64,000 bases of DNA from DATDEW01 sp046590205 (GCA_046590205.1 JBKJTT010000022.1:26483-90482); one strand, 5' to 3'; shown: positions 8,092-17,941, numbered from the stretch's first letter. Translations and numbers: made by a program. The notes: a model not told the origin generated them from the sequence alone.

Positions 8092-8307
8092 AACGTCTAA
8101 ATATATATTAGAGTGAATGAGTAGTATGTTTCCTCGGTGCATCATTATCGGGACAATCCCAACCCGCACCGACGGACAAAGACAACAACAAGAATACCTA
8201 TCAAGAATCCATCAATATGGGCAAAGAAAAACCTAACCATCCATTTTGCCGTTCCTTAGCAAAAGAACTGGTATTTTTGCCCAAGTAAGTTTAGCATAAT
8301 TCGCACA

Positions 8308-10944
8308 ATGGCAACACAACCTAAAAAAGTAGAAACTCGTAAAGTAGCCGCACCGGATACATCGCGTAGTATTGATGATATGATACCAACGAAAGCTCGC
8401 GGTCCGCTTGCTGCGGTCATACTCATGGTCGCACTTTTGCTATTCTTTGGCAAAGCCCTTAGTCCGGATAAAACATTTAATGCCGGCGATAATAAAGCAA
8501 GTGAAGCAGTGCTTCCCTATCTTAATGCCGCTCAAGACGCTGGGCAGGACGTACCGCAATGGATACCGAACATCTTTGCCGGAATGCCTTCGTTCGCATC
8601 ATTACTCTCTACAGGTACACGTTCCTATGACGTACTTTACAATACGTTTAATATGGTGCGCAACGGGGCAAAGACGCTCGGCGGCGGAAGCGATGCGTTT
8701 TTCATGCTCTTCCATTATTTCATCTTTGGATTTGGTGTCTATCTGTTCCTAAGGTCAACGAGGAAAACTTCTTGGATCGTTGGGCTTTTCGGCGCGTTTG
8801 CCGCAATGCTCTCGACATGGATATTAACCTACGCGATGATAGGCCATAATACAAAGGTCTTTGCTGTAATGTGTTTTCCTTATATTCTACTTGCACTTGA
8901 AAAACTACGCAATGGTGATTTGAGATGGCATCATCTTCTTCTTTGGGCATCAATCTTGGGCATTGCCATCCACTTCCTCCTCGAATCAACACACGTACAG
9001 ATGGCTTTCTATCAAGTGCTCGCCGTCGCAATTTATTTTATTTCATGGTTAATTAGTGATCTCGTTGGGAAACGAAATCTTTCATCATTTGTAAGAACAG
9101 GTGTCATCACTGTTCTGATGTCCGGGCTTGCGTTTTCGATGAGTGCGGATAGATACATGGCAACGCTTGGTTATGACCAATACTCGATTCGAGGAGCATC
9201 TCCTTTGATTGAACGTTCAAAAGAAGGAGAACCCGCAAAACTCTCAGATCAAAACAAAAAAGCAGGGCTTGATTGGGAATATGCAACATCGTATTCCTTC
9301 TCTCCAGCAGAGATGATAACCTTTGTCGTACCAGGTTGGTATGGCTTTGGTAAGCTCCCTTATAGCGGACCTGAAGTTGGAGGGCAGGAAGTATCTGTGC
9401 CAACGTATTGGGGACAGATGCTCGGCACTGATGCCGCTAACTATACAGGTATCATCGTCTTCTTCCTCGCACTTATTGCAATTATTACACTCTGGAAGAA
9501 AGATAGATTGATCGCACCGCTCGCAATCACTGCTCTCTTCGGTCTGCTCCTCTCTTTTGGAAGTACATTCTCTGTCCTTTACCGACCAATGTTCGAGTAC
9601 TTCCCAAGCTTCAATAAATTCAGAGCACCGATGATGGCTCTTATCATGATGCAGCTTTCATTCCCGATCCTTGCTGCACTTGCCTTAGAACATATTATGC
9701 GAACAAGAAAAGAAAGTGATTCCTCGTTAAAGAACTCGCTCACTAAATTTTCAACTTGGGCAATGTACCTCTGCGCCGGGCTCTTCGTTATTTTCCTTGT
9801 TGGTCGTTCATCATTCGATAGTACATTACGCAGCTCTATATCTGCAAGTGGTAAACCAATCGCGCAATATCCTGATAGCATCAAAGACCTTGCCGTCAAC
9901 ACTGCTCTTAACGATGCTCTCGTCTGTACAATAATCGGCGCACTTGCTTTCGGATTACTCTCTTTCTATCTCAAAGGAAAACGATTTAGCGCATCACTCG
10001 TCTTCGGGGGAGTTTTACTCCTTTCAGTGATTGATCTTTGGAGAGTTGGAGGAAGACCATTTGAGGTCATTACAGAAGCAGACCTTAATGGTATGTTCAA
10101 AGGACATGACTACGTTGACTTTATCAAGCAGGATAAATCTCTTTACCGAGTGCTTGATTTGAATGAGTCAACATCGAACCTACCCGCTGCTTGGGGTATG
10201 CAAACAATAGCAGGTTATCATGCCGCGAAAGTTCGCAAATTCCAAGATGTAGTTGATGTAACTGGTAATGCAGGTGGACAAGTCATCTTTAATCCGAACA
10301 TGTGGAATCTGCTCAATACGAAGTACATCATCGCTGATGGCGGCATCGATACTGTTCCGGGAAGATTTACCCCTGCTTTTATTTCAAAAGAACAAAAACA
10401 GAGCCAAGACGGTAAACAGCAGCAACCAACTGTTGTTTGGGAAAACCCACAAGTACTACCACGTGTATTTTTTGTGAATCGTTATGAAGTAAAGCAGTCA
10501 CTCCCCACCCTTGAGGCAATGCGTGATGGCTCGTTCAATCCGCGTGATGTTGTTTATTTGGATGAAGAGCCAAAAGGTATTGGCGCAGTTGCAGGTGAAC
10601 CTGTCAATGACTCTCTCGAATCGATCACAATCACAAGGTATGAAAACGAACGAATTGAGATGAAATCGAAGACAACCGGAAATCGGTTCGCTTTTTTTAG
10701 CGACACATGGTATCCTAATTGGCAGTTAACAATTGACGGAAAACCGGCAGGGTTCTACCGTGCTAACTATGCCTTCAGAGCATTCATGCTCCCTCAAGGA
10801 GAGCATACAATTCTGTGGGAATACCATGATCAAGCGTATGAAACCGGGAGAAGTATATCGCTCGGAGCAAATATCATTGCCATCATTGGCTTGGTTGTAG
10901 GTCTTGGGTTTGGTTTACGAAAGAAGCAGGAGCAAGAGTCGTAA
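8308..10944 (+). CDS. YfhO-family polytopic membrane protein (GT-C like)
   Basis: An 878-residue membrane protein of the YfhO family. Members resemble GT-C glycosyltransferases and are linked to glycosylation of cell-surface polymers; the exact reaction is unknown here. A charged cytosolic start (about 1-33) is followed by many transmembrane helices from residue 34 to about 600, with large extracytoplasmic loops containing GDNKASEAVLPYLNAAQD and WIPNIFAGMPSFASLLS. A soluble domain from about 600 to 845 has MWNLLNTKYIIADGG and NRFAFFSDTWYPNWQ, both typical of YfhO C-termini, and a last helix sits near 855-870. It ends one base before the stop of the converging methyltransferase gene. Confidence 0.88.
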   Translation: MATQPKKVETRKVAAPDTSRSIDDMIPTKARGPLAAVILMVALLLFFGKALSPDKTFNAGDNKASEAVLPYLNAAQDAGQDVPQWIPNIFAGMPSFASLLSTGTRSYDVLYNTFNMVRNGAKTLGGGSDAFFMLFHYFIFGFGVYLFLRSTRKTSWIVGLFGAFAAMLSTWILTYAMIGHNTKVFAVMCFPYILLALEKLRNGDLRWHHLLLWASILGIAIHFLLESTHVQMAFYQVLAVAIYFISWLISDLVGKRNLSSFVRTGVITVLMSGLAFSMSADRYMATLGYDQYSIRGASPLIERSKEGEPAKLSDQNKKAGLDWEYATSYSFSPAEMITFVVPGWYGFGKLPYSGPEVGGQEVSVPTYWGQMLGTDAANYTGIIVFFLALIAIITLWKKDRLIAPLAITALFGLLLSFGSTFSVLYRPMFEYFPSFNKFRAPMMALIMMQLSFPILAALALEHIMRTRKESDSSLKNSLTKFSTWAMYLCAGLFVIFLVGRSSFDSTLRSSISASGKPIAQYPDSIKDLAVNTALNDALVCTIIGALAFGLLSFYLKGKRFSASLVFGGVLLLSVIDLWRVGGRPFEVITEADLNGMFKGHDYVDFIKQDKSLYRVLDLNESTSNLPAAWGMQTIAGYHAAKVRKFQDVVDVTGNAGGQVIFNPNMWNLLNTKYIIADGGIDTVPGRFTPAFISKEQKQSQDGKQQQPTVVWENPQVLPRVFFVNRYEVKQSLPTLEAMRDGSFNPRDVVYLDEEPKGIGAVAGEPVNDSLESITITRYENERIEMKSKTTGNRFAFFSDTWYPNWQLTIDGKPAGFYRANYAFRAFMLPQGEHTILWEYHDQAYETGRSISLGANIIAIIGLVVGLGFGLRKKQEQES

Positions 10945-11592
10945 TTACATAGTGGCAAGTGAACGATATGCCTTTACTGTCCACTTACTCCCGATAACTT
11001 TGCTTTCGAGTTTGATATGATGGACGGACTCCCAGAGTTCGTCTATCATTTTCCAGATACGTTTGGCTTTGAGATTCTCCGACATGGAGATAATGACTAC
11101 TCCATTGGTTTGAAGTAAAGAAAATGAACGCTCAATGACAGGTCTAACCTCATCAATTGGAAGATAGTAAAGCACCTCGTTAAACAAGATCGTATCATAC
11201 GTTGAATGGTAGGTATGAGTGCACAAATGTCCAACTTCAAACGTAACGTTCGAAACGTCCTCATATTGCTTTGTGGCTTCGCCAATAGCGGTATCAGAAA
11301 TATCAATCCCCTTGTATGAAATCATGTTATGCTGAAGATACTTTACCGATGTGCCATTCCCACATCCAACATCAAGTACATTCGCAGGTTTTTGCAATAG
11401 GTCAGTCATCATGCCCGCAACTACATAGTGACGAGGACTTTGATCAAGGCAATCAAGTTTCAATGAATACCCAGAGCGATACATCTCTTCCCACCTTGCC
11501 GGTGAATTAGATATGTATTTATTCCACACATTGAATATGCCGTTCTTGATCGTTAAACTTAATGAGATAGCCATGGAGGTCGTTACGTACAT
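10945..11592 (-). CDS. Class I SAM-dependent methyltransferase
   Basis: A 215-residue methyltransferase. Motif I is NVLDVGCGNGTSVKYL near residues 71-86, motif II is YKGIDISDTAI, and motif IV is TILFNEVLYYLP. The 'NEVLYYL' segment with two aromatic residues is also found in NodS-like N-methyltransferases, but the substrate is unknown. An alternative ATG at 11574 (MAISLSLT) would remove six residues; neither start has a strong ribosome-binding site. It converges on the YfhO gene with no spacer and no obvious terminator between them. Confidence 0.88.
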   Translation of the reverse strand: MYVTTSMAISLSLTIKNGIFNVWNKYISNSPARWEEMYRSGYSLKLDCLDQSPRHYVVAGMMTDLLQKPANVLDVGCGNGTSVKYLQHNMISYKGIDISDTAIGEATKQYEDVSNVTFEVGHLCTHTYHSTYDTILFNEVLYYLPIDEVRPVIERSFSLLQTNGVVIISMSENLKAKRIWKMIDELWESVHHIKLESKVIGSKWTVKAYRSLATM

Positions 11593-11686
11593 GAATAAAG
11601 AGTAACGAAATTACTAAGTGAGTAATACTACGATGTTATGGATACATCACAATCCATTGCAAAAATATTAACAATTGAATAACAAT

Positions 11687-12454
11687 TTACCCTCTGTGTA
11701 CAACCGCAGCACTTGCTTGCACTGTAGGAAACAAAACAATATCTGCTACTTGTACATGAGGTGGCCGCGTAGCAGCCCATACGACTGCATCAGCTACGTC
11801 ATCTGGTGAGAGTGGCGTTAGATTTTGATAGACTGCTTTCGCCTTTTCTTCATTACCTCGAAAACGAACAATAGAGAACTCCGTCTCGACAAGTCCAGGA
11901 TCAACTGTTGTCACACGAAGCGGTGTATCAACCAGATCCATCCGTAACCCTTTGGTAATGGCATCAACTGCATGTTTTGAAGCAGAGTACACATGCCCTC
12001 TTGGATAGACTTCCCTACCTGCAATAGAACCTATATTAATAATATGACCTTTTCTTCGTTCTATCATCCCTGGAACGACAGCTTTTGTAATATACAAAAG
12101 ACCTTTCACATTGGTATCTATCATCTCTTCCCAGTCCAGTAAGGATGAATCCTGAAATTTATCAAGCCCACGCGAGAGACCTGCATTATTGACAAGGATA
12201 TCAACCAGTTTCCACTCATTAGGCAATGAAGTTAGAGCACTAACTACAGCATCGTTATCACGGACATCAAGCGAGAAGATATGAATGCGAATATTAGGGT
12301 ACTTCGCAATCAGTTCACTCTTGAGATTTTCTAATCTATCAACTCTGCGTGCACAAAGCAGTAGGTTTGCACCCTCTTCAGCAAATTTGCGAGCACATGA
12401 CATACCAATGCCGCTTGATGCGCCTGTAATAAAAACTGTTGTACCTTTAGTCAT
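11687..12454 (-). CDS. Short-chain dehydrogenase/reductase (YdfG-like)
   Basis: A cytosolic NADP-dependent oxidoreductase of 255 residues. The Rossmann motif FITGASSGIGMSCARKF is at residues 8-24, an Arg-Arg (LLCARRVDRL) suggests NADP preference, the structural motif is LVNNAGLSRG, and the catalytic Tyr/Lys lie in HVYSASKHAVDAITKG with an upstream serine in IGSIAG. Together with the late segment SPDDVADAVVWAATRP, this matches the YdfG/3-hydroxy acid dehydrogenase group. It is divergent from the EVE gene with a 52-base shared upstream region. Confidence 0.93.
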   Translation of the reverse strand: MTKGTTVFITGASSGIGMSCARKFAEEGANLLLCARRVDRLENLKSELIAKYPNIRIHIFSLDVRDNDAVVSALTSLPNEWKLVDILVNNAGLSRGLDKFQDSSLLDWEEMIDTNVKGLLYITKAVVPGMIERRKGHIINIGSIAGREVYPRGHVYSASKHAVDAITKGLRMDLVDTPLRVTTVDPGLVETEFSIVRFRGNEEKAKAVYQNLTPLSPDDVADAVVWAATRPPHVQVADIVLFPTVQASAAVVHRG

Positions 12455-12506
12455 CTAACAAGAAAATGTAGTTAATTTTGCAGAAGAAACATCGAATATT
12501 CTTAAT

Positions 12507-12965
12507 ATGTCCAAACAATACTGGCTCCTGAAATCTGAAGCAACATGCTACTCGATTGATGACCTCAAACGTGACGGCTCGACTGATTGGGGTGGGATAC
12601 GCAACTACGCGGCGCGCAATTCGCTCCGCGACCAGATGCAAAAAGGTGACCATGCTTTTTACTACCACTCAAGTTGTGAAGTCCCTGGTATTTATGGTAT
12701 TGCAGAGATAACAAGTGATGGACACCCTGACCCGACGGCATTTGACTCTGCCGATGACCACTTCGACCCAAAGTCAACTCCTGATAAACCTGTGTGGTAT
12801 TCGAGAACCGTCAAGTTCAAAAAGACTTTGAAAAAGCCGGTAACTCTTACCGAGATCAAAGCAAAAAAAGAACTTCAAAACATGGCTCTCATACGTCTAG
12901 GCAGATTGTCCGTTACTCCGGTTACCGAAGACGAGTGGGAGATAATTGCGAAAATGATAGGATAA
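12507..12965 (+). CDS. EVE-domain protein
   Basis: A 152-residue stand-alone EVE domain, the PUA-like fold that reads modified bases (thymocyte nuclear protein 1 family). Characteristic segments are YWLLKSEATCYSIDDL, TDWGGIRNYAARNSLRDQM, KGDHAFYYHSSCEVPGIYGI and VWYSRTVKFKKTLKKP. Bacterial EVE proteins are thought to recognise modified DNA or RNA and are often near defence or modification genes; here it faces an SDR gene and the link is unclear. A TAATTTTG sequence 27 bases upstream fits a Bacteroidetes -7 element. Confidence 0.93.
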   Translation: MSKQYWLLKSEATCYSIDDLKRDGSTDWGGIRNYAARNSLRDQMQKGDHAFYYHSSCEVPGIYGIAEITSDGHPDPTAFDSADDHFDPKSTPDKPVWYSRTVKFKKTLKKPVTLTEIKAKKELQNMALIRLGRLSVTPVTEDEWEIIAKMIG

Positions 12966-13063
12966 ATAACACATTTTTCTGCCATTTTTCATTAAACCTT
13001 CTCCAGGAAGGCGGCTCTATCCTTTAGTCAATTTTTGTCGTTTTACACTTAACCAATACGACT

Positions 13064-14794
13064 ATGGATAGAAGAAAATTTCTCGCAGGCACCGGGACGG
13101 GCATTTTAGCCGGAATCGGGCTTGCATCAGCGAGTCCGCTGAAGGCTCTTGCCGAATCGAATCGGGCAATTCCCGGATATGGCGTCAATGAGGCAAACCC
13201 CAAACCGCTTCCGACACTCTCAAATGACCTTACCCCCTATTCAGGCGCATGGGACGACGTAAAACTTCGCCATGTGCTTCGTCGTGCAATGTTCGGGGTT
13301 CCGTATTCCCAGTTCGCAACAGCAAAGGGGCTTGGCTCGATGAATGCAGTCGTTGCAAAACTAATTGAAGATAAGCCGATGCCGACTACTCCGGGTCCAT
13401 GGCTTGAGAAGCTTAATACGACCGACAGATCACTGCCTGCTGCTGAACGTCAGATAGACCTTCAGAACAAGCAGCGCTTGAGCCGCTTTGAATTCCTGAC
13501 CGTTCAGGATTGGTGGTTCGACCGTATGTTGAAGGAAGAGCTTTCTATCCGCGAGAAGATGACGCTCATGTGGAGCAATCATTTTGTCGTTGGGTATGAC
13601 GCCGTTAAGCAGCCGACATACATGTTCCTCTACAATCAAATGCTTCGCAAGAATGCGCTTGGCAACCTAAAAACATTCGTTTATGAGATGTCAATTGACC
13701 CAGCGATGCTTGTCTATCTTAACGGCAATCAAAATACATACCAAATAAAAAACGGTAAGACGATCAACAATGTCAATGAGAACTTTGCTCGTGAGTTAAT
13801 GGAGCTATTCACACTTGGGATTTACGACCCAAAGACAGGCGAAAAGAATTATACTGAAGAAGATATTCAGCAAGCAGCGAAAGCACTATCGGGTTGGCAG
13901 AATACGCAGACTGCGCCGTTCGCGACTCAACTAAATCCGTTATTCCATAATAACGAGACCAAAACATTCTTCGGTCAAACCGGCAACTTCGGCTTACAGG
14001 AAATCATTGACATCATCTTTGCAAAGAACGGCGGCTATAACGTAGCATACTTCATTTGCGAGAAGATATACATGAACTTCGTTTATTGGGTACCGAACCC
14101 GACTGTTGTTGGCGCGATGGCAGAAAAGCTCGTTGCAAGTAATTGGGAGTTAAAGCCCGTTGTAGAATCGCTCTTAAAGAGTGCTCATTTCTACGATGAG
14201 AATGTCATTGGTGCACAGCTGAAGAGTCCATTTGATTTGATGGGGTCGTTCGTTCGTGAGTTCGGACTTGTACTTCCTGCAGTTGATGCATCTATAGGGA
14301 CGATCCCGGCAGGAATTGATGTTAACACCGGGTACAATAAGTACAATGATCAAAACCCAACACATACATATCTCGCACAAGCGGCAGGCGTTGTGCTTGG
14401 TCAAGACCTGCTCAACCCGCCAAACGTAAAGGGCTGGGCAGGTGGACATGCTTGGGTGAACACAGGTACGCTGCCAACACGTAAGTCTGTTGGTTATGCA
14501 TTACTCCTCTACCCAAACTACTTCACGGGCAATGTCCCCAGAGCAAAAAATGTGAAAATCACATTTGACCCCATGGCTTGGGCAAAACAAATTCCTAATG
14601 CTGATACCATGACAGCATCTGAGATCACAAATGCGCTTAGCGATCAATATCTTGCATTTGATCTCGGACCGATTGAGGCAGGTACACTTGCAGCTGTTAT
14701 TGCTAATAATCAGGGCAGCTTCTATCTTGATAACGGTAACATTTCAGTTACTACACAAGTGATCGCTCTTCTTCCCGAATTCCAACTCATGTAA
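13064..14794 (+). CDS. DUF1800-family exported protein (Tat-type signal)
   Basis: A 576-residue protein of the DUF1800 family, found throughout FCB and planctomycete genomes next to DUF1501; biochemical function unknown. The N-terminus has a twin-arginine pattern (MDRRKFLAGTGTGILAG). Family segments are LRHVLRRAMFGVPYSQF, REKMTLMWSNHFVVGYD, NENFARELMELFTLGIYD and AAKALSGWQ. The late LNPPNVKGWAGGHAWVNTGTL is also typical. No T9SS sorting domain is seen at its C-terminus, unlike the partner encoded 18 bases downstream. Confidence 0.93.
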   Translation: MDRRKFLAGTGTGILAGIGLASASPLKALAESNRAIPGYGVNEANPKPLPTLSNDLTPYSGAWDDVKLRHVLRRAMFGVPYSQFATAKGLGSMNAVVAKLIEDKPMPTTPGPWLEKLNTTDRSLPAAERQIDLQNKQRLSRFEFLTVQDWWFDRMLKEELSIREKMTLMWSNHFVVGYDAVKQPTYMFLYNQMLRKNALGNLKTFVYEMSIDPAMLVYLNGNQNTYQIKNGKTINNVNENFARELMELFTLGIYDPKTGEKNYTEEDIQQAAKALSGWQNTQTAPFATQLNPLFHNNETKTFFGQTGNFGLQEIIDIIFAKNGGYNVAYFICEKIYMNFVYWVPNPTVVGAMAEKLVASNWELKPVVESLLKSAHFYDENVIGAQLKSPFDLMGSFVREFGLVLPAVDASIGTIPAGIDVNTGYNKYNDQNPTHTYLAQAAGVVLGQDLLNPPNVKGWAGGHAWVNTGTLPTRKSVGYALLLYPNYFTGNVPRAKNVKITFDPMAWAKQIPNADTMTASEITNALSDQYLAFDLGPIEAGTLAAVIANNQGSFYLDNGNISVTTQVIALLPEFQLM

Positions 14795-14812
14795 TTACGA
14801 AAGGATACAAAA

Positions 14813-16441
14813 ATGATACGTAGAGATTTTTTGAAATTCGGTGCAAAGGTTGGAGCAGCGACAACTGCGCTCCCTATCATGCTCGGCGGCATTCCGCTTC
14901 GCGCATTAGGTCGTTCACCACTTGAGTCACTCTTAGCACAAAGTGCAACCTCAAATGACAAGATACTTGTCATCGTACAGCTTGCAGGTGGTAATGACGG
15001 ACTCAATTGTGTAGTACCATACAGCGATCCGCTCTACAAAGAGTATCGCCCGACACTTGGTTTTGACAAAACCGCAGATGGGTTGCTTACTCTCTCAGAC
15101 CATGATACGCTTGCATTTACAAAAGAGATGAGCGGTATGCACCAGCTTTATGGTGATAAGAAGATGGTCGTCTTGCAGAATGTTGGCTATCCAAGCCCTG
15201 ATCTATCCCACTTCAGAGGCACAGACATCTGGAACACAGCAACGGATTCTACGCGCTTTGCAAACACCGGCTGGATAGGCAGAATGTTAAGCACATTGAA
15301 TCCGGATTATCCGCCTACAACAATAGCCAAAGATAGCTTTCCGCTTGCATTGCAATTCGGCTCGTCATTAACCAACATGTTCTTCTCGGAGAACGGCGGA
15401 ATGGGTATTGTTGTAAACACACTACCAGAAGATGACACGGAATCAACGCATTTGTACGATCCAATCCCATCTCCGGCAACAATCCCATATCAAGAGCTTG
15501 AATATGTTCGTACAATTGAGAAGGAAACTGAAGTCTATGGGCAATCAATAGTCGACAGAAGTGTAACAACGAATAAATCAACATATCCGACAACAGGAAC
15601 AGGAAAACTCGGCACACAACTTGCAGGCGTTGCACAGCTTATTGCTTCGGGCTTCACAACGAAGATATATCTTGTGACACAATCGGGCTATGATACGCAT
15701 AGCAACCAAGAGACAGATCATCCAGATCTTCTTAGCGAGTTATCCGGCTGCATCAAAGCATTCCAAGATGATATTGAAGCAAGCGACTTTGGTGATAAGG
15801 TTGCGCTCATGACGTATTCCGAGTTCGGTCGCCGTCCGCAAGAGAACGGCAGCGGTACCGATCACGGCACGGCAGCTCCACTCTTCGTGGTCGGTAATCA
15901 GGTTGTTGGAGGTGTACGCGGACGTAACCCGCAGCTAGCACTCGATTCACTTGTCAATGGCAACCTTGCTTACGAAGCACAGCATGACTTCCGCAATATC
16001 TATGCCTCCATCATGTATGAATGGCTCCTGGATGGAGAAGACACCCTCAAAGAAGATCTTGTAAAGTCAGTGCTCACTGCGTCTGCAAGTCAAACGTTTT
16101 CAAATAACGGTGACTGGACAAAACTTGGCATCTTCAAGAATCAACCTTCGACTGCGGTCTATGGTGACGAGTTCACACCGGGGTTAATGCTTATGGAGAA
16201 CTATCCGAACCCGGCATCACAAGCGACGACTATTGAGTTCGCTTTGCCGGAGACAATGGATGTCCGTCTTGGTATATTTAACTCGCAGGGAATAGAAGTT
16301 TCTCGTGCCGTTGATGAGAAACTATCGATCGGGACACATCGCATCACAGTCAATACGACAAAACTTCCGACTGGAAATTATATGTATCGTCTATCAACTC
16401 CGAAGGGTGAAGTTGCTAAGCGGATGGTGATAATCAGGTAA
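14813..16441 (+). CDS. DUF1501-family protein with Tat-type signal and T9SS sorting domain
   Basis: A 542-residue exported protein of the DUF1501 (sulfatase-like) family. The signal is twin-arginine (MIRRDFLKFGAK). The core has VIVQLAGGNDGLNCVVPYSD, the family hallmark, and later MTYSEFGRRPQENGSGTDHG and APLFVVGNQVVGG. From about residue 457 a T9SS type A sorting domain begins: LMLMENYPNPASQATTIEF, then LPTGNYMYRLSTPKGEVAKR at the end. It presumably forms a complex with the DUF1800 protein. A start directly after AAAGGATACAAAA gives a clear ribosome-binding site. Confidence 0.94.
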   Translation: MIRRDFLKFGAKVGAATTALPIMLGGIPLRALGRSPLESLLAQSATSNDKILVIVQLAGGNDGLNCVVPYSDPLYKEYRPTLGFDKTADGLLTLSDHDTLAFTKEMSGMHQLYGDKKMVVLQNVGYPSPDLSHFRGTDIWNTATDSTRFANTGWIGRMLSTLNPDYPPTTIAKDSFPLALQFGSSLTNMFFSENGGMGIVVNTLPEDDTESTHLYDPIPSPATIPYQELEYVRTIEKETEVYGQSIVDRSVTTNKSTYPTTGTGKLGTQLAGVAQLIASGFTTKIYLVTQSGYDTHSNQETDHPDLLSELSGCIKAFQDDIEASDFGDKVALMTYSEFGRRPQENGSGTDHGTAAPLFVVGNQVVGGVRGRNPQLALDSLVNGNLAYEAQHDFRNIYASIMYEWLLDGEDTLKEDLVKSVLTASASQTFSNNGDWTKLGIFKNQPSTAVYGDEFTPGLMLMENYPNPASQATTIEFALPETMDVRLGIFNSQGIEVSRAVDEKLSIGTHRITVNTTKLPTGNYMYRLSTPKGEVAKRMVIIR

Positions 16442-16450
16442 AAGAAGTTC

Positions 16451-16521
16451 GAGACGGGGACGTGCCGTCTCTGCTTTCAATAAAAACAGTTGTACATTAC
16501 CCGCACAACTTGAAAGCAGAG
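16451..16521. repeat. Nested inverted repeats between convergent genes
   Basis: GAGACGG/CCGTCTC (16451-16471) forms a short hairpin after the DUF1501 gene. A larger inverted repeat, CTCTGCTTTCAA at about 16469-16480 with TTGAAAGCAGAG at about 16510-16521, brackets the next 30 bases. It could act as a terminator, though no long T-run is present. Confidence 0.5.
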
Positions 16522-16533
16522 CGGCGTTCTCAT

Positions 16534-16704
16534 TTACTGCGGTGTCATCCGTGTCTCGACGTAGCGAGCTATATAGAATATCATAATGCCGATAGCGGCA
16601 TACATATACTCCTCACCCATTGAGTTACGCATCACACCTGCAACAAGCCCTACACCTGTTGTAGCAATACCGATGCCTTGCATGAATTTTAGAAATATCA
16701 GCAT
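16534..16704 (-). CDS. 56-residue membrane protein in the lgt operon
   Basis: Starts at ATG 16704, immediately after the TAG of the glutaredoxin-like gene, so it belongs to the lgt transcript. The peptide has two hydrophobic segments, GIGIATTGVGLVAGVM (about 10-25) and YMYAAIGIMIFYIARY (about 33-48), separated by the polar NSMGEE. It ends with the charged VETRMTPQ. No family is recognised. The tight junction, absence of stop codons and clean two-helix layout make a real small gene more likely than chance. Confidence 0.6.
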   Translation of the reverse strand: MLIFLKFMQGIGIATTGVGLVAGVMRNSMGEEYMYAAIGIMIFYIARYVETRMTPQ

Positions 16705-16971
16705 CTAAAATAATCCGAATAGTTTTCGTGCATTCACTTTTTTAATAACATCGTCGCGTGTAGTACGGTATTTTGCCGCGACCTTCCCGTTGACAATAAG
16801 CACAGGAATCTTATCCCAATAGAGCCGATAGAGTTCATCATCTTCTTCTATCTTCCGAATCTCAAGATCGAAGTCAACATAATCTTGGGCTGATTCAAGC
16901 TCGACAAACATCTCATCACAGAGTGTGCATCCGCCTTGCTTGGTAATGAACTCAACTTTCGCTTTTGCCAT
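16705..16971 (-). CDS. Glutaredoxin/DUF836-like thioredoxin-fold protein
   Basis: An 88-residue protein of the DUF836 (glutaredoxin-like) group. The redox site is GGCTLCDEMFVELES with a CxxC near residues 14-17, followed by DFDLEIRKIEEDDEL and the cis-proline segment DKIPVLIVNGKV. The start ATG at 16971 lies two bases after the lgt stop, so the two genes are co-transcribed. The family usually handles small thiol-disulfide exchange; the link to lipoprotein maturation is positional only. Confidence 0.85.
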   Translation of the reverse strand: MAKAKVEFITKQGGCTLCDEMFVELESAQDYVDFDLEIRKIEEDDELYRLYWDKIPVLIVNGKVAAKYRTTRDDVIKKVNARKLFGLF

Positions 16972-16973
16972 AC

Positions 16974-17846
16974 CTATGATTTCTTCGATGGTTTTTGCGA
17001 GAATATGTATATACCGGCTATCACTAAAGCAATCGATATCCACTGCGCCATTGAAAGCCCTGCATAGAGTTGATTGACACGCAAGAACTCAACGAGCAAA
17101 CGTTCGATTCCCATAAGCACAAGAGTTAAGCCAAATGTCTTCCCGACAATATTCCGATAGTCTTTGCGTTTTCTCTTCAAGAATTGATACGCAATAGCGG
17201 CGAAGAAAAATTCGTATAATGGTGTCGGGTGACATGGTGTTTCTTCATCGAACCTATTTATACGGTAACCCATATCATCTATCCTCGAAGGTATTGCCTT
17301 GAGCGAATCATACTTCCACTCTATTCTTTCATCGGGGTAACGCTCGAAGTGTTCGGCAAATGCAGAGGTCGGTTTTACTGTCCCGTTCGCATAGCTCATA
17401 CCCCACGGAGCATGTGTCGGGATGCCATAATCACCATCGCCTGCAAGTTGACAACCGAGACGACCGATACCATACGCGAGAAATACTATCGGCGCTAGGA
17501 CATCGACGATTTCTTTTAATGGTAGCTTCTGTGAGCGTATATAGAGAAGTATAATTACCATCGCCAGAATAAAACCACCGTAAAATGTAAGTCCTGATGG
17601 TGAGAAGAGCTGCCCTATCGGGTCGCGCATAAAACTATCCCAGTCCTCAAATACCGAGAATATCTTTGAGCCGGCAACGCCGCCAAGAAGCGCCATGATG
17701 GTCATACGCGAGATATGCTTCTGATTCCAGCCGCGAATCTTTGCCTCCTTCGAGAATAGGTAATTCGATACCAGAAAGGCAATAGCCATCATAAAGCCGA
17801 AGCTATAAATGGTAAGTGGTCCTAGTTTGAAGAGTATTGGGTACAT
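16974..17846 (-). CDS. lgt: Prolipoprotein diacylglyceryl transferase
   Basis: Transfers diacylglycerol from phosphatidylglycerol to the lipobox cysteine of prolipoproteins in the inner membrane, the first step for the many lipoproteins in this window. Of 290 residues, about seven are membrane helices. The Lgt signature GRLGCQLAGDGDYG is at residues 128-141, with HPTPLYEFFFA (essential His region) and MGIERLLVEFLRVN near the C-terminus. An insertion of about 40 residues between the signature and HPTPLYE is longer than in E. coli Lgt. It leads a three-gene operon. Confidence 0.96.
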   Translation of the reverse strand: MYPILFKLGPLTIYSFGFMMAIAFLVSNYLFSKEAKIRGWNQKHISRMTIMALLGGVAGSKIFSVFEDWDSFMRDPIGQLFSPSGLTFYGGFILAMVIILLYIRSQKLPLKEIVDVLAPIVFLAYGIGRLGCQLAGDGDYGIPTHAPWGMSYANGTVKPTSAFAEHFERYPDERIEWKYDSLKAIPSRIDDMGYRINRFDEETPCHPTPLYEFFFAAIAYQFLKRKRKDYRNIVGKTFGLTLVLMGIERLLVEFLRVNQLYAGLSMAQWISIALVIAGIYIFSQKPSKKS

Positions 17847-17941
17847 CTATCTTGCTGATTTGATTGGGGTATAACGAAAAATTCGGAAAAAAGTGTAATT
17901 GAATGAAACTTGTTGGAACAACTATCGTTCAAACAGATATT

